Origin: Parus major
Lineage: Eukaryota; Chordata; Aves; Passeriformes; Paridae
Length of the DNA stretch: 64,000 nucleotides
Direction: 5' to 3'
Assembly: GCF_001522545.3 (NCBI RefSeq)
Contig: NC_031773.1
Span: 44,622,786-44,686,785 of the forward strand
This document shows positions 14,754 to 26,431 of this stretch, piece by piece (within the stretch, counting starts at the first letter, position 1; the number at the start of each line of letters is the position of its first letter). The notes beneath the pieces were generated by a model. That model saw only the letters and a program-made list of their open reading frames with translations, made no database searches and was not told the DNA's origin. The position numbers and the translations under genes were made by a program.

Positions 14754-17700
14754 TGGAAATTTAGAAACTACATGTGCAATACATACCATATGCAAGAATA
14801 AAATATTCAGCTTCATTCCTTAAAGCACATCAGAAAATGTAGCATAGCACTAAAATAAGGCACAATTTTTTCAATATACTTACTTTTTATCACTGTTCAG
14901 CAGGGTATAATCATCACCTGCTGGTTCTTTCTAGGCAGAATACATATTGCACTTTTCAGTAGCTGCTTCAGTGTGTGGGTGTGTGTTCCTGAGATTACTA
15001 ATAAGACTTAAGCTTACTGCAAAAGAGACAACACTGCAAATCAGGAGTTTAACAGAAATATTTTTTATGGATAGTAGAGCTTTCTATGTTACTCCCATTT
15101 AAGTAAACTCATCATTTAATCCACTAAATTAGGAAGAAAAAAAAATGTTTTTCACTGAAGGCTAGAAACTATAGGAAAATATTATAGATAATATAAAAAT
15201 CTAACTCTGGCTATCCATACTAAGGTATATTTTAGGGCAAAGCTTTCTCTACTTTGTCTATATCATCACTAAAAAAGGAGACAGATTTCCTCCCCTGTAA
15301 CACAGAAATTACGTAAAGCCACAAGACTTTCTGTTATTAATTTTGGAGAAACTTTAAGATCAGCCAAATGTGCTTTATCAGTCTAGTTTGAAATGTGCTT
15401 CCACTGAATGCACTGAAAGGTAAAGTTATTAATGGAGTGAAAAATCAAGCTGAAACATTTTAGTCATTATTGTTCAATTAAAACGTTCTTTGTTTTTTTC
15501 TGTGTTTTATTAAAAAACAAAGGAGAAATACTTCCTCTTCTCTACTACCTCCCTTGCATCTTAGAAGTTCAAAAATTACTCGAACATTCACATCAAGCTA
15601 AAAATCTAAGAAAAGTTTTGAGGTAACTGAAAATGGAGGGAGTTCAAACTGAAAGAATATGTTAAAATTAAAAAAAATAATGCCAAATAAAATTTCCAAT
15701 ATTTAAATTCTTCAGAAAAAGACGTCACAGAGCCATACTGTCTCTCTCATGAGAGCATCAGTACAGAGGGTTTTGTAGGAGCAGATCAGATCTCTACGTG
15801 AAAATTGAGTTAGTTCCTTACTTAATTACCCCATTCATCTCTCATGTATCCTGAGCCAACTTTGAAAATGTAAAAATAATTGCAACATAATAATATTCAA
15901 TGTTGGGCTTTCTACAGAACAACCTTAACTAGCTTCTACAATCCAAACAGTATACAATATTTCTTCCCATTAAAAATTACTTTTTTAAATTTACAAAAAT
16001 AAGTACAGACAGACAAAATGATCTTCTGGAAGGCAGACATGAAATACATAATCCTATTAACAGATGCACCAAACTTTAAATATTCCCACCGTAGCCCATA
16101 TTGATAAAGAAACTATTACATACAGCTCTTATCTCCTAAAAATGTAATTAGGAGTCCACTTTTTCTTCCCTCCCTCTAAATAAAAAAGCATATTGGGGGA
16201 AAGTCTCTCTTCCACAGGAGAACCCACAATAAAGTTGCTGGAGTTCCTACCTCTAGGAATCCTAGAGTTATATAAGCAGAATATTCATTAGTCTTACAGG
16301 AAAATGTCAAGGTCTCCCAGAAGTTCATTCCCTCTTAAGAGATGAAAATTTGACACTAAGCTAGAAACATAGCATTTAAATATTTATGTAAACTTTCCAT
16401 ATATTTTTGAGAAGAGCCATGCTTCCCAGCAACTGGAAACATGAAGAATTATACTTAGGGCTTTTGAATCAAAGTTCAATTTTTCCATAGCAACTGCACT
16501 GCTCTCTTTACAGACATCATTTTCATTTCATAACAGTTAGACAAATGAGGTGTTCCTGGCTGTCATGATGTCAAACACGTGGAATAACTGTCAGGATTTT
16601 TAAGTTATACATACAACACAATTCAAGACACAGTCCAGCCAAGCTGACCCAGCAGCACCCTAAATGGGACAGAGCTAAACAGGTCTTATCTCAAAATTAC
16701 TTTATATCATAATAAGAAAAATATGCTGGTATGGCTGTCATAATAAGATGTGTGAACTGCTTGCTTTAAACTGATAATACTGGAGGGATCATATAGGATT
16801 CTGCAGCACTCATCACTCTGACATTGCAGATCGCCCTCTATTTACCTCTGTACATCAGGCCCTGTTTGCCCCTTAGCAGAGAAATATTCAAGGTATGCTA
16901 TCCATGAAAAAGAAAATAGAATTGTATGCATTTAGATGATGCTGCTTTATTCTCCAGGAAATGTGAATATGTATGTGGGTACTGAATTTCTGCCCTAAAC
17001 CAAAGATTAACTCCAGAACAAGGCAACAGCCCCAAATTAACCCTAAATCATAACCTACAAATGGAATACACTCTGCTAATTTAAGAAGACGTGTCTAAAT
17101 TTCAATCTCCAAAAATCCAGCTGCTTACTTTAAACCCCTGAAATTCTTACACAGCACAAAGATTTTTCCATAAAGTTCTTCTAGCACTTCACCACTTCTG
17201 AGACTGTAAAAGAGAGTTGCTTGTTCTGAGAATAGCTGTATTACCGCTATGCAAGGTTTTAAATGATATAACATTTTACAGAGAACTTTCTATAATAGCC
17301 CTTTCCCAAACGACACTTGCTAGCAGAGTAGAGACAGCAATGACATGCTGCATGCTAGAAGTACCTCCAGACAAGCTTTTTTCTCTATCTGCAGAAAAGA
17401 AACCAAGCTTGTCAAGGCAATTACTGCCCTCTCCTTTGGCATATTGAAAACTGTTAGCTCACTAGGTCACAGATGGACATTGTCATAATCTCACCTAAAA
17501 CTCAATTTCATGTTATCATTGTGCCTCTGACTGTGTATATAAAGCAAGAATCAATCTTTATGTTTGTTCACCTTTGATGTGGAAGCACAATATATTTATA
17601 TGATTGTAAAATCTATTTTTAAACAAAGGAGAAGTGTAAAAATGAACTAGTTTGTGTTAAAGAGTAATTGATAGACCCTTTTCCCTATTTTTGGACCTTT

Positions 17701-19798
17701 AGGAGAGTATGAATTTTAAGACACCATGTCAAATACCCTTATCTCACTATTTTTTCATGATGAAATCTGCACTTTCTGATACTTTTGTGCACTGACATGA
17801 GTATCAGAAACATATTTTTGTACTTTTACCTAAAACATGCTGTTGCACATAATATATAATTTGTTAGATTCCAGATGCTGTTCTTAATCCAGAAACTTAC
17901 ATATATACTTTGTGTTTTGAAGCCTTTAGAACAAGATGTTCTCTGCTGTATTCTGAAGTAAATGTGGAAGATCCAACAGATTAGCTAACAGCTTGAAAAA
18001 CTGCATGCTTTGATGGCAACAGTTTGTAAAAACCAAAGTCACTGGTTTTTAGTTTGGAGATTTTTCACTACCTACTTTCTTTTCTTTCTCCCATAAAAAG
18101 AAATCAACAAAAGACCAAAACGATCTCTGTCATAATTTTTTATGGATAGAAACAATCTAGAAAGGCAATCTGTCATATCATAAATGAAAGAATAAGAAAC
18201 ATACTCTTTTTTGTACTAATAATTAAAAATCTTATTGTTCTCAGACCAGAAAGTATGTGATATCATAAGTCTGAGCTTCAAATTTAAGTACAGTGAATAA
18301 AACTAATTCAGGAATCACTATCTTAAAACGTACATCACAGTTGAAATGAATCTCTCTTTGTAAATAGGAAAGACATACCAATCAACCACACTTGATTCCA
18401 CTTTTCAAAGGCATCCCTCAATTTTATAGCACCCTTTACGTATACTTTACATAAAAAAGAAACAAGGAAAACAAAAATATTTTCTAAAATTAGGAAATAA
18501 AAATGGCATGTATGTTCATCATAGGAAAGTTTAAGAATAATTAAACCATGTGTGATATTTAAACAAGAAAAGTTCCATTTAAGAAATATGTTTTGAAACA
18601 AATGCTTAAAAATGAGGAATTAGTAACTATAGTGCTCCTATTGTAAATCAGGATAATTCCAACAGCTCTGCATTTTGCCAAATGTCTAAAATGATGGATA
18701 GTATGAAGTAGGAAACAGCTACTGAAAGGGGAAAGGAATATAAAGGCTCTTTATCAAGAGACAGGGCAGTGCTCATTGTTATTCAAGTACATGAGTGGCC
18801 ATATCCTGTTTCCATTGACTGCAGGGAAGGCTTCAGCATTGACTTCTAACAGGTGCAAGTCCCGTGAGACTTAAGGGGAATAAAACGTACAGTCACGGTA
18901 TGAAAGCAACAGTGTATGAAGTGTGGTGAGACAGGATATGTAATTCCAGTGTGGTACACAAGAATCTGACAGAGCTATTTAAATGCAGTGCCAAGTAAGG
19001 ATGCAACTGAAAAAAAACAGACACTTCTAAACAGAAATTTGGCAGGTCTTCATTCAATGCTACAAAACAAAAAGTGCAGGAAAAATGTTACAGAAACGAG
19101 AGAGCTAATTTATAGTGGGGGGAGAGAACAAGGGAGACCCAGAAGCAGCAATAAGCATCATCCTGTTCTGTAGCAATATAATATCACTTGTTCAGGACAC
19201 AGCTGCTGGAATGCTTTGGTAGATACTGCAGACTGATCTGCTCTGAGAGTTGCTGGGACTTAGACCCAAATATATTACCCACTTCTATTTATTCTCTTCT
19301 GTATTATGATGAGCATTTGAAAACATTTGGGGATTTTTTTCTTTAAATTACATAATCTTCAATGAGAAGTCTTAGGCTATATTCTTACATCAGTTGAGTT
19401 ATGCATGATGTCCTCAATTAATTCTATAAAGAAAGTAGCTGAGATGTCATTTTATTAATTAGTAGCTGGTCAAAAATAGAGTACTTATCCCAAAGGAAAC
19501 TATGTGACTTCAAAATTTCTTTCCAGATGGAAAAGAAAGCTATCTAGCACAGCATCTATCTTGAGCAGGGGTAGTAAACATCATTCTCTATATTAAACTG
19601 ATATCAGTAAGTATTATAGCAGGATGACCAAATCTCAACATTTAATTTTGGAACCAGCTTTTGACATTCAAATGAAGAGTGAAAGTAGCAATTTTGACGG
19701 GAATCAGGCAAGACTTTAAATAACTCTAAGGGCTAAGGCAGAGATTCAGCAGCTTTTCCATAGTTACTAAGTTTTGTGATGAAAAGGAAATCACATAC

Positions 19799-19939
19799 CT
19801 GTGCAAGCATGGGAAACCCGAGGTTCCTGCATCCATTACAAGGTGTCAGTGCCTCCCATAAGCCAGAAGGTCCACAAGTATTTTCAGCTGCATCATCATC
19901 TTCTTCCTCCCTTGGTGACAAACGCATTGAAGAAGGCCT
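19799..19939 (-). CDS. ANKS1B: ANKS1B exon: acidic and CxxC segment
   Basis: A 141-base exon, phase 0 at both ends, 47 codons. It begins RPSSMRLSPREEEDDDAAEN, continues TCGPSGLWEALTPCNGCRNL and ends GFPMLAQ. The second half is close to invariant in ANKS1B as I remember it. The Cys-Asn-Gly-Cys pair and the earlier Cys invite metal or redox binding, but I know of no demonstration. The acidic EEEDDD run is shared with mammals, while the start (RPSSMRL) differs. The acceptor reads TTTATGCACAG, with a poor pyrimidine tract; the donor GTATGT is good. Being symmetrical in phase, it could be skipped without a frameshift, which fits the known heavy alternative splicing of the gene. Confidence 0.95.
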
Positions 19940-21554
19940 CTGTGCATAAAGAAACAATACTTTCGAGTTAAACAAGTGATATATTGTAAAGAAACTTTTT
20001 TATCTTATGGACTTAAGAATGTCCCATTCACAAATTCTAAAAGATAAACTATTTTAATACAAAGTACCCACTCAACTGTTAAACTGCTGTATGAAAATAA
20101 TACTTTCTAAGGAAGGTGCATATTGAGTTATCCACAATTATACTTTAAACTTGAGTGAACATATTAATACACATTGAAAATATTTATTGTCTTTATTATC
20201 AAGAAATTGACAATTTCTACTTCACTTCACTTTAAAATTTGCTGTATCATTAAGTTTAGGATATTCCACAAAGAATAAAAACTAACATTTGCCTGGATGG
20301 GTCCAAGGTTTTTGCAGACAAAAAATACTAAATCAATCAAAATATGAGGTTTCAGTTTTTGCATTATATTTCTCAGCAATAAATGTGTTACCTTATTTTG
20401 TAGGCAAAAGATGTATTTAAACCTGTATTATTTTGTTTTATAGTCTGGAAGGGATGAAAAGTATCAGGAATAGTCATTGACTTATGAACACCGTGGCTTA
20501 CACATTGATCTGAGCAATAAGGGAAAAATGCTGATTTTTGTTAAAATCAGTATCCTAATTTTCTGTGACAGACAGAACTAGGAACAGTGGTCAATTCCCA
20601 CATATTTATGCTATTTTGCTACACAGAATAGTCCATGCCAACTGAATTGCAGTGGCAACTTTTATTAATTTTGGGAGAAGAAGGAGGAAAGTTAACCCAG
20701 TAATGAATGAATTTTAAAATCTCATTCCAATACAAATTGTTACCAAAAAAAAAAAAAAGTAATTTTTACACCTTAATTCTTTGTCCCTATTTAAATTGGT
20801 ATATGGAATAGGTGTTCCAGCCTGTTTCAAATTTGCTTGAGCAGCTTGCCTGATACTCAGATACTAAATGTTGTCTTTAGGAATGCTTCTTTCAGAAGTG
20901 GCTGGATTTTTGCTTGACCAGAACAGCACTGTTTGAGGCAATGGCTGACCACAGCTATCAATCTGATGGTAACATTAAAGCACTGCAATGGGCTCCATGT
21001 AAAAATCATCTGAAAAGCCTCAACACTTAACTGCAGATTATTTTAGCCAATAGACTAAAGAAATGCATGGAGTTTGTTGCATGGAAGGGAATAGAAAAGT
21101 GAAAGAAAGGTAGGGGGGGAAAGAAGTAGAGAAACAGCAGCAGCTCTAAAGATAAACACAAGCTGATAGAAGCTGTAGAAGAAGCACAAGCACCACAAAA
21201 CAGGCACTAACTCAAATTGTGTAGTATCTGAGGACCATTTAACTCTTGACTCTTGTGCTAACTTCTTAACACAAAATTTGTTAGTAAACCATTAATTTAA
21301 GCAGGGAAAATATTTCTAAATTCTATCTCAAGTCATGCATCAAGGATTAGAACCACAGTATATCCCACTCCACTATTCTGCTTCCCCTTGGTTAGGAAAT
21401 GGTTGTTCCCTTGTTGCAGACTTCATGGATCTGGCCATATCTTGCAAAGTTAGGTGGATTTATTTACTTTTTATTTTAGAAGTCAATTTCTAAAACATTC
21501 TTAGTACGGTATTTCATTAGGTTATTTTGACACTCTAGTAGTACCACAGAATAT

Positions 21555-21572
21555 GTTGCCATAGCAACCAAT
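21555..21572. promoter_or_regulatory. Perfect RFX X-box overlapping a CCAAT box
   Basis: GTTGCCATAGCAAC fits the palindromic RFX consensus GTNRCC-N(0-3)-RGYAAC exactly with a two-base spacer. It is continuous with CCAAT at 21568-21572. X-box plus CCAAT pairing is a known arrangement at RFX/NF-Y regulated elements. Function here is inferred. Confidence 0.45.
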
Positions 21573-22943
21573 ATTCTCATAGTGATTATTAAAAAGATTG
21601 GGTTAATTCTGCATAGTGTAGGTCATGAAAGACTATTATTGCTAGGTATTTGCATAGACAAAGGAAGCAGACCAGAGGTCTTTCCCCTCTATTTATAATA
21701 CCATCTTCTTATGGTAGCTGCCCTACACTTGTATCTTAAATCTCAGAATTGCTGTACCAGAGAATAAAGCACTTCTTGCCCCCTAGAGAACAAAGCCAAA
21801 AACTGCAGCAGTGCTCAGCACAGTAACACAGGTAATACACATTAGCTGTGATCTTACAAGCCAATGGAAGTGAATGAAGACCAAAGTCATATAAAAATGT
21901 CAGTGCACCTGGTAAAGGTAAAAATCACACATAATATAAACGAGAAATATTCAACACAACTAAAGGAAGATTAATTACAATAGAGGTAATGAAGGGGGAG
22001 CATGTGAGTATTTAGCTATTACAGGTACAGAGTGAAAAAAAGCCATGCCAAACAATTATTGAACGGTAAAAACAAATACACAAGCAGAATGACAGTTGTG
22101 TATTTCTGCTAAATGTATTTTATATAAATAGCCTAAGATAGAGTATGAATCACAGGAATTTAATGTCAATATGAATGAGAGGAAGTGGAAAGTATATAGC
22201 CAGATCTCCTGATCATTCAAAAAAGGATCAGTCAATGCCAGAGTTCATTAGACACATGACTGGAACAAACTGGCACTCTCATGCAACTAGACAATGCAGG
22301 TATGAACATAATACACACTAATTCACAGACTACTGCAGAGCAGGGATGGCTCTTTTTATACTTGCCCAGATTTCTGACACCAATAAAGCACTAAAAAAGA
22401 ACCATTAGGAAAAGTCTACTTGGAAGGTGAAGAAACACTTGTTGCCATCACCTTTCTCACCCACCCCTGCTTGACAGAAGCCCAGTTCTTCCCAGGCAAT
22501 GGGAGAGATATGTGGGAATTACTGCAGGGAAAGAGAGCTCCATTTGTAAAGATGAAGGAAGGACTTAATAGCTGCATGAGAAAAAGGGGTCACAAGTACC
22601 CCAAATTTGGTAGTCTGGGGTTGCATATCCTGGGAAGAAGGATGTGTCTGGCAGAGGCAGATGAGGTACAGAAAAATCTACAATCAATTCACAGAGCTCA
22701 GACTGTCACACAAACCCATAAGACTCCAAACCTAGAGCACAATTTCCTGTTACTCTCTCACAGCCTTCATTCCTTTCCCAGAACTCCCTAATTTTTCCTG
22801 TTCTGTTGTGTAATTTAATTTTGCCTCCTTAGAGATCCTTTGAACGTGAAAATCTAATTCTGTGTGTGCTACTGGGAAGCCTTGATATAGCCCTGTAGGG
22901 AGAGTTTTAGTAAAACCAAAGTTATTTATGCCCATTTCTCAGA

Positions 22944-22963
22944 AAATAAATAAATAAATAGAG
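22944..22963 (+). repeat. AAAT tetranucleotide repeat
   Basis: About five copies of AAAT/AAATA type, ending at a TAG. Confidence 0.8.
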
Positions 22964-24650
22964 TAGAAGATATTTCTGTCAAGTAAAGAAACACAGGCAC
23001 AATTTAGAACCTCTTATTTATGCCTGTTTTGAGTTAAAACCACCCAAACAAATATAGTTTTAAAATGCCATGAAAATCACAGTTACTCAATTAATTGAAT
23101 TAGACATTGTGAAATGGCAAAGTTGATGTAAACTGCAATACTAAGCTCCAGTAAGGGAACTTCTGCCTAAGTCAGAAGAGGCACAAGCAACATATATTGT
23201 CAAACAGAACAGGAAACCTTATGTAATATTAGATATGATACGCAAAAGGAAAATTTTGTAGAGAAATCACAAGATATTAATAGAGAATTAAAGACTTATT
23301 AAAAGTTCTGTTTTTTACTGGAACACTGAATCATGTATTGGACATTTCTTGCAGTAGTAAGAGACTAACAAAGTAACTTCTCTGTGTAAAGAGAGAATAA
23401 TAATGATACAGCAGTGAGAGAGTAGTAAGATCTAGTATAAGAACACCGGACCACTACAATTAGTGGCAAATACTCTTCAGACACTACTGAGCCTATCACA
23501 TCACCTCTGATTTTCACCCTTAATGTGTATTTAAATCACATCTTCCAAATTTAGGTATGGAAGCCTTCCTCTTCATGTCTCCATCTACATAAAAGGTAAA
23601 ATCTGCACACTAGGCTACTTTAGATTAAAGGACACTTTATAAAGATGCTGTTGATTCTCCAAAACATGTATGTGTATCAGATTGTCTATCACAATAACTT
23701 GGAACTTCCATCCTGATCTAAGAGAGGAATATTTATCAGCAGAGAGAATGATGACTACAGACAAAAAAAGCAGAGAAAGTCTGTTCTACTCTTAAGTCAA
23801 CAACAAGAGGAGGTGAGAGCAGCCTTAATCTTAACTATTACTTACAGTTACCAAGTTTACAGCTCAGCAGCTGTACACCATGTATAAAAAATACATAAAT
23901 ACCTTCATATATGGCCTTCCTTTTAATAGATGTTAACTATTTCCTATCTAAAGTATTATTACCTAGACAAGTGTTTTTCAAGGAATACAGTAAATGATAC
24001 AAGACATTTCCTTTCAGTCCCTTTTTTTCTCAGTTTTTAGTGAAGACTGGTCTGCTTTCTGCCTTGACATTTGTAAGCAGCCACTGCTAGGAAAAATAGG
24101 ACTCAATTCCCTTGTTTCAGAATTCATAAGAGACTTTCCTGTACTAGTCCAGCAAAACCTAAAACCACAAATCAAAACCTTTCCTTCTTGTATCTGTTTT
24201 TTTTATAATATCATCCATTTGCAGAAGTATTTCACATACCCTTTCAAACAGTATCTGCTAGAGCAAAACAGCATTAGCAAACTCTTAAAGGTACAAAATA
24301 ACAGGACATTTACCATTTGCTATTGCATCATAACTCTGGAGACACGATCATTAACTTATCATTTATCTTTGTAAGAAAATATTTTTAAATGGAGCAGCAA
24401 AGATGAAATCCAGAAGGCAATATCCTTCTGATTACGGGAGTCAGAAAGCAACCAGACATTTGATAAGCCAAATGCTGCCACTCAGTTTGAAACAATGAGG
24501 TCAGTAGGAAGTTTCTTCTGCAGAAATAATTGGTCAAACATGTATTTTCTGTCATCTCTATAGAGATGTGCTTCTAACTGCCCTTGGCTCAAAGGACATG
24601 TACCTTACACTGTGAAAAAAAAAAAAAGCAAAAAATTACAGTTCTGTTAC

Positions 24651-24861
24651 CTAGTATTCTATTTTGACATTATACTAAGAACTAATAGAGCAGGAAACTG
24701 TTCCTGAATCTCTTCTATAAATTAGGATAAGCAGGTTGATCTCTGCCACGGCTGTCCCCAGCAGCTGCAGCAGTCAAGCCAGGGACAGAAGAGCTGTGAC
24801 AGTGTTCTGTGCTCTCAGTGCTCCCTCTGCTGCTGCCCAGGCTGCTCTCAGGGGAAAATGC
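24651..24861 (-). other. Candidate alternative or poison exon (unproven)
   Basis: On the minus strand a strong acceptor (CTTTTTTTCTTCTGCATACCTCAG, 24 bases shown here in two pieces: a pyrimidine tract ending CATACCTCAG) precedes an open frame. It enters in the same phase 0 left by the exon at 40293-40468. The frame reads AFSPESSLGSSRGSTESTEH, then HSSSVPGLTAAAAGDSRG, and stops at 24715-24717 after 48 codons. A possible donor (TAG|GTAACA) follows at 24649-24650. Inclusion would truncate the protein before the SAM and PTB domains. The peptide is low-complexity and matches nothing I know, so it may be chance. Confidence 0.2.
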
Positions 24862-26162
24862 CTGAGGTATGCAGAAGAAAAAAAGAGCATTAGAGCATGA
24901 TATATAACACAATCAGTTACTATTTTTCTACAGCAGCATCCCTGCACTAACCAAATGTGCCCTTCTGAGATTCAGCAAGGATCCTGAGAAGGTGATGCCT
25001 CAGTTATGACATATATCCTGTTTCCCAGGCGGTGAAAGGTTTTGAGAACTTGGGCACACTTTTCCCACATCCCCCAAGGCCTTCTCCCTACAAACATTCT
25101 TCTGTTTTCCATCCTTATTATCTTGTCTTTCACCTTACACTGCACATCTGCTGTCATTCTTTCATGAATATGTTCCAAGTTTGCATCCCTTTCATTCACT
25201 ATGAGTCTGGTTAGAGTTTGACTTCACCTCCTGCATTCTGCAAAAAAAATCAGGAAGACAAAGATAGTCTTGTATTTAGAGCAGCAGAATGATGGAGAAA
25301 TGTACTCTATACCTGCCTCTGCCTTAATCCCTGTGGGATGCTAGACATGTTGTTTCAACATCTCCAAGATGGTCACCAAATTTGTGTTCCTGATCTGCTG
25401 GCTATGCTGAAACTGAAGGAGGTGAGTTTGCACAAATGCTGGGCTACATCAGGAATCATCTTGAGAGATTCTGTGACTATTTTGACCCTGCAAATCCCAG
25501 CTCTAGCATTCCCAGATGTGGGACGGTCTCTACACCACTGTACATCAGCCCAGCTGCATGTGACAGTATCTTCTGACTGGGGCTCTAAAAGGAATACCAC
25601 ATCTGAAGCAGTCACACCCTTTGAACTCAAGATCACAGTGACTTCTGATTCTGAGAAGAAATTCCTGTAAGTCAAAGTCAGTAGAGTCAAGTCAAATGGC
25701 TGCATTTAGCAAACACAAAATGTATTAACTTTAGGCAAAGGTGATTAATCCACATACATGAGGAAAACTACAGTGTAGTTGCTGCCCCTGAGTGGGCAAG
25801 TGCTAGTGACACCTATCCTGATGAGCACCCCAAAACTAATCACTCTGTCTCCAGAGCAGGATCTGACATTATACAGGAAATGCATCTTGGAAACAAATGG
25901 CAAGTACAATGCATACTGAATTAGGTCAAAATTTTAAGTAAAAATGAGATTATAAAATGAGTACATCTGGACATGTATTGAAAGTAGAGCAATACATTTG
26001 AAATTTTTTACTCATCCTTGCATGTAGCATAAATAATGAATATTAAGATGATTCTGAATCTTTGCATTACTCTCATAGAAGGATGCAACCATTGATAAAA
26101 CAAAAGTTCTAGGATTTAAAAACCTAATAAGTGATCTATTCTCTCAAGAACAGATCAGTGTT

Positions 26163-26431
26163 ACAGGACACAAGGGAATGGCCTGAAGTTGTGTCAGGAG
26201 AGGTTTAGGTTGGGTATTAGAAACAGGTTCTTCCCCCAGAGGGTGTTTGGGCACTGAACAGGCTCCCCAGGGCAGTGGTCAAAGCACCAGCCTGACAGAG
26301 CTCGGGGAGCGTCTGGACAATGCTCTCAGGCACAGGGTGTGACTCTGGGGGATGCTGCTGTGCAGGCCACGAGCTGGACGCGATGACCATTGTGGGTCCT
26401 TTCCAACTCAGTGTGTTCTTTGAATCTCTGA
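26163..26431 (+). mobile_element. CR1 LINE 3' fragment
   Basis: About 270 bases carry CR1 landmarks in order: ACACAAGGGAATGGCCTGAA, AGTTGTGTCAGGAGAGGTTT, a TTCTTCCCCCAGAGGGTG block, CAGGCTCCCCAGGGCAGTGG, and a terminal GGTCCTTTCCAACTCA before the degenerate octamer tail. It retains more CpG and GC than the surrounding intron, which suggests a comparatively young copy. It lies antisense to ANKS1B. Confidence 0.93.

Larger units (their letters stand above)
3261..19798 (-). other. ANKS1B: Intron, 16.5 kb
   Basis: AT-rich intron containing two CR1 3' fragments, a TA/GATA simple repeat, a poly(A) run and two short direct duplications. No exon, RNA gene or other transposable element was recognised. 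Confidence 0.83.

Noticed and set aside
22420..22791. 123-codon plus-strand ORF
   Set aside because: Opens with TTG, not ATG, and resembles no family; regarded as chance.
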